Both the position numbers and the translations under genes were made by a program. DNA of 64,000 nt from Enoplolaimus lenunculus. Taxonomy: Eukaryota > Nematoda > Enoplea > Enoplida > Thoracostomopsidae. The stretch lies in assembly GCA_030248215.1 (NCBI GenBank), contig JASANG010001414.1:706501-770500 (forward strand). Direction: 5' to 3'. This document shows, one piece after another, positions 45,001 to 55,900 of this stretch. A model generated the notes under the pieces. The model was not told the DNA's origin. It saw nothing but the letters and a program-made list of their open reading frames with translations, and did not search any database. Position 1 is the stretch's first letter; each line of letters starts with the position of its first letter.

Positions 45001-45239
45001 CCTTGAGCATAGTGGATTTTGTTTAATATTAATTTATATTTTATATATGTATATATTTGGAGAATAAAGTAAATGTCATAACGATCAACGCATGTGCTTC
45101 TATTGTAAACATTACAGTTTGACGTGCGGTCAACTATATAAAATATATTCATTTCAAACGTGCATTACTTTCAATCAAAGTGTAAATTGTTTAATGTTGG
45201 CAGCAATTTTGGTCGAATCGTATATAACATGTAACAAAA

Positions 45240-45990
45240 TTAGCACTCTGTATTCATTGTTTGACCCATTTAAAGATGCATTATTTTGTCTTGAAACTTC
45301 AAGACTTCTACTTTCTTAAATTTTCAAGACATAAATGTCTCGTATTTCAAACATTACTGGCCTGTAACAGTAATTTGTGTCTGAAATAGTTAAAACATAA
45401 ATGTCTTGTGTTGAACAAAGTGCTGTTGCTTATATTTATAAGACATAAATTTCGTCCTATCAAGAAATAGTTGTTATATTCAAGACTACATTTCTGATTT
45501 TTATGTATGTAAAAAAGTTGCCTCTTTCATATTCTTAGGAGTGTATGTAAATAATCAAATTTCAACAATATTTTGGATCAGGCTCAGGCTTCATCCCAAC
45601 CTATGTTTACGTGTTGGACGTATCTTACTTAAGTCGTAAAGTTAGGGTATTTCGCAGAGTTTTAGCCCGAATTTTGAAGTAATTTTCTTTCCTGGAAAAT
45701 CCTTGTTTCGCATTTCAGACAAATTTGCCATATATTTCAGAAATAACGATTTTATACTTCAAAAGTATTTCTTCTAATCGTTCATAAAGCAAAATCTTGA
45801 CTGTCAGGCTTTTAAGTCTATAAAAATGTCTCAAACCTGTATATATTTCTGAAATATTTAAGAAATAAAAGTCTGCAATTATAGACATGTATATGTCAGG
45901 AGTCTGTATTAAGATATAATTGTCTTATACTGGAATCTAAAACATGTATATGACTAAAGTCTGTAAAAAGACATGGATCCCTCAAAAAAG
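45240..45990 (-). repeat. Old dispersed repeat, second copy (see 12000-12860)
   Basis: Its reverse complement matches 12640-12790 (TTGAAATACGAGACATTTAT, AAGAAAGTAGAAGTCTTG). Lies between the two convergent genes. Confidence 0.55.
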
Positions 45991-46294
45991 AGATTATGAT
46001 ATATTAAAAATGACAAAACTGCCACTAAATTGTAGTTGGCCCAATATTAAAAAACAAAATAACTTAAAGCCCCTTACAGCATAAACTATGAAAGCTTAAA
46101 GCTGAACGTGAACAATGTGCGTTTACTTGAAACCTGAGCGTGTGAGCCTAAGATTAAGCCTGCACCGAAAAAACTAAGCCTACACCTAAAACATCAAATT
46201 ATCGCATAACCATGATAACTGTACGCTGCGCCTGTTACATGAACACAACGATCTGTTTTTTCCTAACTGAAAATTAAAATCCAGCAAAACGTAG

Positions 46295-46948
46295 TCAATA
46301 TTCTAAATTTTTCAAATCGTGAAACTTATACTCAAACGGCGACACCAGCTGTGTCGGAGGTACCAAATTTAGCGATCGTAACGTTGATTTTGACGACGTC
46401 GACTGTACCCGTTCAGCGTTGCGTCTCTCGAATGGCCTGTCCGACAGTTGACCATACTTCAACGTCTGCAACCCCCTGGCGTGTATATCATCAGCTACGC
46501 GGTCGTTCTCATTTACTGCCGCTGAAAAGCGTTGATTATGACTTCGTGCAATTTGTTCAAAATCCTCAGTAGTTGCTCCTCTATCGTGGGTACCATTTTG
46601 AATATGTACTTCGGTTCTGCTCCCAGTAGATATACCGTACATTTGAGCCCTGTACTCAGTTTGGACGTTTCTCTGGATTTGAGGCATCTTCTGGTCGTCA
46701 ATTTCGTAGCCATTATCAGCTTGCTCCACGATTGACACTTCACCCTTAGGAGCCTTTGCGACCGCTACCTTGTACCAAGGCATGATTGTTTTCACCAGAC
46801 TAGCCCGTTTTCGCAATAAAGCTTGTACCCTTCGGGTGTTCCGGTGGGAATACGTTCGCCGGACCGTATCCGGGACGTAATAAGTCGTGAAATCGCGTCG
46901 CAGTCGTCTCCATCGGTATGTAACTGCTTGTTTCATAGTTTGAGCTTC
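46295..46948 (-). CDS. iGluR exon l: cytoplasmic C-tail and stop
   Basis: Acceptor GATCTTTTTTCAG, 217 codons in phase 0 to the TAA-type end at 46295. Begins EAQTMKQAVTYRWRRLRRDF; strongly basic for about 60 residues, then polar and Gln/Asn-rich, ending FEYKFHDLKNLEY. No clear PDZ-binding end. Confidence 0.88.
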   Translation of the reverse strand, partial: EAQTMKQAVTYRWRRLRRDFTTYYVPDTVRRTYSHRNTRRVQALLRKRASLVKTIMPWYKVAVAKAPKGEVSIVEQADNGYEIDDQKMPQIQRNVQTEYRAQMYGISTGSRTEVHIQNGTHDRGATTEDFEQIARSHNQRFSAAVNENDRVADDIHARGLQTLKYGQLSDRPFERRNAERVQSTSSKSTLRSLNLVPPTQLVSPFEYKFHDLKNLEY

Positions 46949-49900
46949 CTGAAAAAAGATCAATTTTACTTTTAGGGCCGTGTAGATTAATCATATTCCT
47001 AAGCCTAATCCTACGCGTTAAAAAGCGTTCACTTAACCATAAGCCTACGCCTAATGGCCTATAAAAGCCTATTCACACGTGCAAGTTTTTGCAGCGAGAA
47101 TTCAGACTATACTATCAAAACCTACCGTTTTGCAGTCCAACCCGAAAACGGACTGCTCTAAAGGTAACATGGGCCCTGAAGGCCCCTGAAAATCGTTGAT
47201 GTGTGCGACGCCATGCGAAACCGGAATATACAGTAGGACAAAAAGTTTAATACAAAATCTGGTATAACAACAATATTCATACTTACGATACAGACTCCAG
47301 ACGGCACGTAGGCAGGTGTAGGGGCCAATGTTACTTTAAGAGACGTAACACTAGATTAAGCGTATTCCTAAGCCTAAGCCTAAGCCTAAGCGTTGCAAAA
47401 GTGTATTCCTAAGCCTAAGTCTACGCCTAAGACTGAGCCTAAGTCTAAGCAAAAAATGTAATCTAGAATCTAAACCTACTCTTTTATAGAGCCACCAGAA
47501 ATCTGGACGCCCCTTAAATTAACATGGGCCGAAATACCAATCTTGGAAACATTATATTTAGCCAAGCGGCTTGCCAAGAATTGACTTTTAGTGCGTGATA
47601 ATTTACATTTTGTTCATCCACAACAGGCGGAATCGTACCTCGATATGACCGCTTTTCACAACTGCAACGCACGACCACGCAAGTTCCGCCATCAGTATAA
47701 AAATGCTAATCATCACTAAGAAATAAATGATAAAGAATACTCCTGAAAACAGAAATTTATATTTAAAAAAAATTTCAATTTAAAACCATTTAAACAGATT
47801 TAAAACTAAACAAAGCAGAAATTAATATTTCTAAAATTTCAATTTAAAAAACAACATTTAAACAGATTTAAAACTAAACAAAACAGAAAATAATATTTCT
47901 AAAATTTCAATTTAAAACACAACATTTAAACAGATTTAAAACTAAACAAAACAGAAATTAATATTTCTAAAATTTCAATTTAAAAAACAACATTTAAACA
48001 GATTTAAAACTAAACAAAGCAGAAATTAATATTTCTAAAATTTCAATTTAAAACACAACATTTAAACAGATTTAAAACTAAACAAAACAGAAATTAATAT
48101 TTCTAAAATTTCAATTTAAAACACAACATTTAAACAGATTTAAAACTAAACAAAACAGAAATTAATATTTCTAAAATTTCAATTTAAAACACAACATTTA
48201 AACAGATTTAAAACTAAACAAAACAGAAATTAATATTTCTAAAATTTCAATTTAAAACACAACATTTAAACAGATTTAAAACTAAACAAAACAGAAATTA
48301 ATATTTCTAAAATTTCAATTTAAAAAACAACATTTATACAGATTTAAAACTAAACAAAATAGAAATTAATATTTATAAAATTTCAATTTAAAAAACAACT
48401 TTTAAACAGATTTAAAACTAAACAAAACAGAAATTAATATTTCTAAAATTTCAATTTAAAACACAACATTTAAACAGATTTAAAACTAAACAAAACAGAA
48501 ATTAATATTTCTAAAATTTCAATTTAAAACACAACATTTAAACAGATTTAAAACTAAACAAAACAGAAATTAATATTTCTAAAATTTCAATTTAAAAAAC
48601 AACATTTAAACAGATTTAAAACTAAACAAAGCAGAAATTAATATTTCTAAAATTTCAATTTAAAAAACAACATTTAAACAGATTTAAAACTAAATAAAAC
48701 AGAAATTAATATTTCTAAAATTTCAACTTAAAAAACAACATTTAAACAGATTTAAAACTAAACAAAACAGAAATTAATATGTCTAAAATTTCAATTTAAA
48801 ACATACAACATTTATATAAACAGATTTGAAACTAAAATGCCAGCTTGGTATTTCACGAAACCAACTTAAAAGGCGGTGCCATGAGGTGGCGTAACTAGGA
48901 TTTCATTTCTAATGGGTTGTACTCCTGTATGAAAGTACATTACGCCGCAATGTGAGTAAATATTCGGTTAATAACTATGAAATATAGGTGATAATGAATA
49001 CTCCTGAAACGAACGAATTTATAGTTTCAATAAATATTTTTGAAAAACAAACACTTCAACTGTATCAATTAAATGGTCCATGTTACTTTAAGGGGCGTCC
49101 AGGTTTCTGATGGGTCCATAAAAGAGTAGGTTTAGATTCTAGATTACATTTTTTTGCTTAGGCTTAGGCTTAGGCGTAGGCTTAGGAACACGTTTTTGCA
49201 ACGCTTACGCTTAGGCTTAGGCTTAGAAATACGCTTAATCTACGGTTACGCGCTTTAAAGTAACATTTGCCAATTAAATAGAGAGACTTACCTGACATTG
49301 CTTTGAAATCAACTTTCATTGCAGCGCCAGCAGGTTTGTTTGTTTCATCAAACGACTTGCATTCAGACTGAGTGAACCTGTAAAAAAAGAAAAAAACGTA
49401 AAACCGAAAACGAGCGACTAAAATTGTCGCATGCTACAAAACCATTTACTTGAAAGTGTCGATTTAGTAACGTTTTTTATATTAAAACGTAGCTTCTAAA
49501 AGCGAAATTTCATGGTAATAAATTGGTAAATATCACAGAAGTACAAACTTGTAATAAATATCAGGTTTTTGCTTGTGAAATTTCAAAAACTGAATTTTTT
49601 TGTATTACTATTTTTGACCAATGTATAGAACAGGGTTGTAACAGTAGTATAAGTATATTTCTAAACGTATGCCTAAGCCTAAGTGTAACAATGGGCTTAT
49701 ATCTAGGCCTAAACCTAACTCTAAGAATGAACACAAAATTAGTCTAAAGCTCAAGCTTATTGCAGTCCCGCAGAAAAACATTGCGCCCCTGATTTTTGCA
49801 TGATTCCAATCTGTTATTTTTAACATTGCCTATCTGCAGTAAACTAAATATATACTTGTCGCTGGTTCTGGTTTATATCCAGGGGTGTATCGAATAATTT

Positions 49901-52900
49901 GTATTGATAAAATAACCGGCCCATGTTACTTTTAGCGGCGTCCAGGTTTCTGGAGGGTCTTGCTTTTAGATTACATTTTTCCATAGACTTAGGCTTAGGC
50001 TTAGGAACGACATTTTTGCAACGCTTAGGCTTACGCTTAGGCCTAGGAATACGCTTAAACTACTGTTACGTCCCTTAAAATGTAACATTGACCAAATAAC
50101 AAATACCACAAAACGTCTGAAATATATGTGGTCTCACGCCAAACCAGATTGGTAAAATCAATCATTATGCTTTACAGTACACAAATGAAGAGAGGAAAAT
50201 TCGTAATTTAAAATATGAATCAAAATTCTATAGGCAGTTTAATTCGAATTACCAATAATTTTGAAGCTGAGTAATGAATCCATTTTCTTTAAGCTTCAAT
50301 ACGTAATAGTTCAGTTCGCTTGTGAACGGCGAATTTTTTGGCAGCGCAAATCCGTACATAGAATTAGCAAACGTATCGCCGACAACAACCAGGTCGCAAG
50401 GTTTACGCGAAGCCAAATAATCCAAAATTGGCTTGTCGTAAATAAAAGCATATTTTCCGGTTCGTGTCTAAAAAATTAATAAAACCACTCCTTTAAGGAA
50501 TTAGCTAGAAAACGTGGTATATTAGAGAGCGTGGTAGTTTGTCTGTAATGGTATTGAACAAATTTATTTTTATAAAAAAATTGGTCAAATTCAAAAATTT
50601 CGTTTTGCCACCAAAAATACTAAAAGTCAAGATTCACAAGTCCAGCGAAATTTCCGCTCAACACCCAAACCGGAGTTGGAATTTATGCTGCAGTCGAAGA
50701 TAGACGTTCAGTTGGACCCTGATTGATACTTTGGCTCATGTAAAGATCCGGATCGCAACGTTTTTCTGTGGGACTAGAAAATAGTAAGCTTAAGCTTTAG
50801 ACCATTTTTTTGGTTTGGCTTAGGCTTAGGCTTAGGAGTATGCTCATTCTTACGCTTAGGCTTAGGCTTAGAGTAAAGCATATACTTATAATACTGTTCC
50901 GCCCATGTTCTTTACATTGGCCGGCGCGCCGCCGGACGCCGCTGCACGCGACGCGCGGCACGGTAAAAAGCGTAACCGTAAGCGTTGAAAGAAGTACAAA
51001 CCGGAGCCCAAGCCTGAGTCTAAACAAAAATGTAGTCTAAAATCTAAACCTACACTTTTATAGTCCCATCACAGACAGGACCTGGCCGGAAAAAAGTGTG
51101 CCGGTAGTTGTGAGTGACTCGCAACGCAATATTACAGTAGGTCAGGCTCTCTAGATTACTTTATCTACGGAGCAAAGGGCAATTATTTGTTTACCTGTTC
51201 AATACCAACGTCAGAACTCGCCACAACCGAATACGTTCGATCTTTCATCATCACGTCGTACATTGTCGAAAATAACGGATTAGGACTAGTGCTAAAAAAC
51301 GTTAGGCCAGCGGTCGCAGTTTCTGTCCCTGAAAAATGACCAAAACTTAATCAACACTTAGCGGTTTGGTAAAAGGTATACGTGTAAAGAGGCGTTTAGC
51401 TGAAATATTTCAGAAATATTACTACTTTCTAGGCGCTTTTGCAATGCGCTCAAATGCCTATCGTAATCGTTTGAGCGTAAGTAACTGCGGCCACGTTTTA
51501 AACATAAGTTTGCCTAAGGCTAAATAATGTTTTCTGTCATACGCCATCTGTTGCTTAGAACTATTGCCAGCAAAAGCGTCCACACGCGGGCAGCCGTGCC
51601 CCCCGCCTCAAATATGGTTGGTGACACTCCAAATAGGACAAGGAGGATTTAATTGTTCTAAAAGTAAATAATCTTGAAGTTCAATTGTAGGACCCCCAGA
51701 AATTATTCGGTGCACCACTGATACAATTTTCTGTGGACGCCCCTGCATGGTAGGCTGAGATGCGCCAGTGTGTTGTGTAAAATTATATTATTAATCTTAC
51801 CGTATTTTATCTCTGATTGTTTTCCTAAATCATCAATTGAATCAATTCCTGTCTTTAGAATGCTTGATGTGAACACCGCTGCCATGTTTGCAGTGTATGA
51901 CGAAGTCAGTATCATAACTGCTATCCACCAGCATACGGCAACTATCCTGCCTGGAAAGAACAAAATTTTTTCTGCAGCACTGTCATCAAATCAGTGTGTG
52001 ACCGGATATCACCGGATATCAGTTTCCGGTAAAAAATCAGTGTCCGTTTTGGTTTGTGTTTTAGATATAGCGGAATTACTGAAAATTTTGCTATTTTCAC
52101 AATTATAGTTTAATAGAGAAAAATTTATACAAAATATTAACGATTTATGGTACATCAGTCATTTTTACAGAAAATTTTTTGAAAACCCAGTAATCGCTTG
52201 CATACCTCAATTGCACGGTAGAAAAAACAGAATATCTTGTAAAACATTTATACTTCAATATTCGTTTTTCATTTTCGTTCATATTGTTTTACTATCCGTT
52301 TGCAACCCTGGCACTGTTCTTCGTTCGTTGATGGCTTACATGCAAAAAGTTGAACAAAATTACCTGATAAACTCATTGGATGTGTCGGTCCTTGTTTAAA
52401 TAGACAGGTCCATGACGCCCAAACCGAATTCATAAAGTCCAGCTGTTGAGTTGCTTCTTTGTGCCATTTTACAAATTGTTTTTGAGCACCGCGAAACCTG
52501 AAATTTACAACATCTTGTAGGTTGATTTATTTTCAACAAAGATTATTTATGAACATGCAAGGAGTACGGTGAAATCAAAGACTCATTGGCGTACAAAATT
52601 GCGGCTCACATCAAAGCGATGGCTGCGCGAGAATTACCAGTCAGCAACATTAGAGTCAATTCTTCACCAGCTGTAGCATTATCGTTTGCTTGTAGCACCT
52701 ATCGCCAGTTGTTAATAGTTTTGATAGTTTGGCATACAAAGATTGCAAACTCAGGATGCTCAGAGCGGATCCAGACGGTTTCGTTGGGTGCCCGCGAGCT
52801 CTCCTGTGTTTTAGGCAAAAAGAAAAATTGAGCAATGCTTCGAGTTGGACAGCATCAATTAAGTATGTAAATGGTACAACCGAAGGTCTTCCTTCGGTTT

Positions 52901-55900
52901 CGACTCCTCCTGAAAATCGACCTCCGGTTTCGACTCCAGTAGAACTTTTGCAATGTTTTATTGTTTAGAGCAATTGTATCGTACCCGTGAACCCATTTTA
53001 AACGTTTTTGGGATCTCGTCTGTCTCTTGTTATCTATACTACATTTCCAGTTCGTTATGGGCCCCTGGTTAAAGTACTGTCCTCAATTATGGCAAACGTG
53101 ACTGACGTTTAGGAAATTTTAAAAACTAAAAGTTTCACTTACCTTGTAGCCCTGTAAGCATAAAATAATAGTGTTTAGAGCTGTATTGAAAATTTTTAAA
53201 TATTATGATCATAAACACAGAACCCGTATTGTCAAATGTTTGTAACACCTTTCACCAATTGGTGATATATCTTGTAACTTTCAAACCAGGCAATGATGAT
53301 ATTTGAAATTCAGCACATTTATTGCAAATCAATTTACTCTACTTCTGTGCAAATTTTAAGATCTACAATTTCAGCAGTTCGTTAGTTTGAAAACCTATCA
53401 CAAACCGGTGACCGTTACTATATGCATTTGAGAATATGGACCCTGGTGTCAGTTCGAGGTCATAGCAGACCTGTGCAGACACATGCGATTGCGGTATCGG
53501 AAATGTCGGTTTGACACCCCTAAGGATTTGTATTTTGACTCCTGGTTTCTATCGTAGATTGAATTCCTATCGGGAATGTCGGTTTGACACCCCTAAGGAT
53601 TTGTATTTTGACTCCTGGTTTCCTATCATAGATTGAATTCCTATCGGGAATGTCGGTTTGACACCCCTAAGGATTTGTATTTTGACTCCTGGTTTCCTAT
53701 CATAGATTGAATTCCTATCGGGAATGTCGGTTTGACACCCCTAAGGATTTGTATTTTGACTCCTGGTTTCCTATCATAGATTGAATTCCTATCGGGAATG
53801 TCGGTTTGACACCCCTAAGGATTTGTATTTTGACTCCTGGTTTCCTATCATAGATTGAATTCCTATCGGGAATGTCGGTTTGACACCCCCAAGGATTTGT
53901 ATTTTGACTCCTGGTTTCCTATCATAGATTGAATTCCTCACCGGATTTGACGACCCTCCGTTATATTGAGTTTGAGGCTGCATCCAGCTTGAAAAGGATA
54001 GAAACCGATATTACTGGATAAATTTTACTTTTTAAACGCTTAAATTTACACACGAGTGTAAAACATCTGAACGGGACGAAATCAACAAATATTCGACGTA
54101 CAACAATATAGGCTCTGACTACGATTGCAGTCCTATGTAAAATTTGACCAAATCATTGTAACATAAGTTAAACCTAAGCGTCGCGGTATACTTTTTGGCA
54201 AATATGGAACATGAAAGAGTTGCGAAATATTAATAATCGCACGATTTGGATGTTTTAAACTGATAAATTGAACGAATGTGAAGGTTACACTAGTTTTACA
54301 AACATATATAAACAACAGTGTATAACGAAAGCGACAAACCCTGTAGCCAGCTCTCCTAGCTACGGGGTACGCTAAATTTTTATCACCTGAGGCATACAAG
54401 GGTTTTCGATGACTTACAAGCAAGGTTGAAAACTTTCAAGGGCCTCCAAAATTGTTCCACGAGGGCTGTAGCCGCCCTCTTGCCTCGGGCTAGCAAAGCG
54501 AGCTTTAATCGTCTGCAAATTATGCGCAAGCTACGAGCTATCGTTACTAAAACAAAAGTTTTTGACCAAAATTGAAATCTAAATCGGTTCATGACCATTT
54601 AGGCTTAAGCTTTACGTCTCGCGGTGCCGCGTGTCATTTAAAAAAATAACTTTTATAAAACGTGCGGTGCCGGGCGGAAACTCGAGCTGCCGCCCGTCCC
54701 ATCTAAAGTTTACTTTTATTGGCGATGCGCAACCACACAAAAGTGAAGCGCAATTCTTAATCGAAACGAGTCGTTTCAACTTAAGCAGATAAGTAATGTT
54801 GACTTCAAAAACAAACCTTTGGCCTGATTTCTTTACGTTGTAATACGTTTTACTCAATGTCAAGTTTGATTCATTTTGATAATAAAGTAAGCGAAGCGAT
54901 TGTCTGCGCTCAGAGAAAGAAGGAACTAAAATTGACTACAAATGTTGAAAACAACACAAAAAGTAAACCGGAAATACAAGGAAAGCAAACAATACTCGGT
55001 GCCGGAGCAGGCTAAGTTGGGGCCTCCAAAATTCTGGATTGGGGGGATCGTTGCAATGATCACAATATTTTTTAACTTTTTTTCCAATTTTGTTTCGGGT
55101 TGGCATCCCCAAGTCGGGGGTATGCGGGCGGCTGCTCTGGCTCTGACAGTACAACAAACAAACAACCAAACCGTATTTTCCAAAACAGTTTTCAGACACC
55201 AAAAAATAGCAAAACTTCTTTTGTAAAATATCGCAATTTGGAAATTCGGTAAAATCAAAATAAATTAGGAATAAAAAAACCTAAAAGATTAAATGTACGG
55301 CAATTTAACTTTTCTGCATTGTGATAAGAATGCACAAACGAGCCATGATGGCTGTATTATTTTTGAATCAAATTTCAATTTAAGACAGTCCATGTCAAAG
55401 TTTCAGTTTAATGAGATTCGTTTTTTTGAATTACGATATTTTTCAAAATATTGCAGGAAATAAGTACTTAATTTGTTAAAAAATATTCCGATTGTGGCAT
55501 TCCGTTTTTCAATCTTTTGAGATGTATGCGTCACTTTACAGAAGGAGCAGAAATGAAAAAAAAAGTTAAAAGATAAACTTAAATTAGCGATAATGGCAAT
55601 AGCACCTTTCCATATCGTGATAAGAATGTACAAACGAGCCATGATGACCGTATGGAGAGGCCTTATTCGCGAAAGCGATCCAAATTGCAACAGCGAAAAT
55701 TGTCCCCAAAAGTACGAGCCAAAGTTTTGAGTCAAACGGCATCAAAAACTTAAACCGATTTTCAGTATCCGCAGGTCGACGCAACGCGAACGCAAGACCG
55801 GTGGCATAAAATTCAACGGCGAATTCAAACTCAGATTGACGACTTTCAGTGATGGTTGTTGTTGCAGCGCTCAAATCACAACGCTGAAACAAAACAAAAT

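Noticed and set aside
53488-53937. Regular direct repeats suggestive of a CRISPR array
   Set aside because: The 75-base units abut with no unique spacers, and the context is an animal intron.
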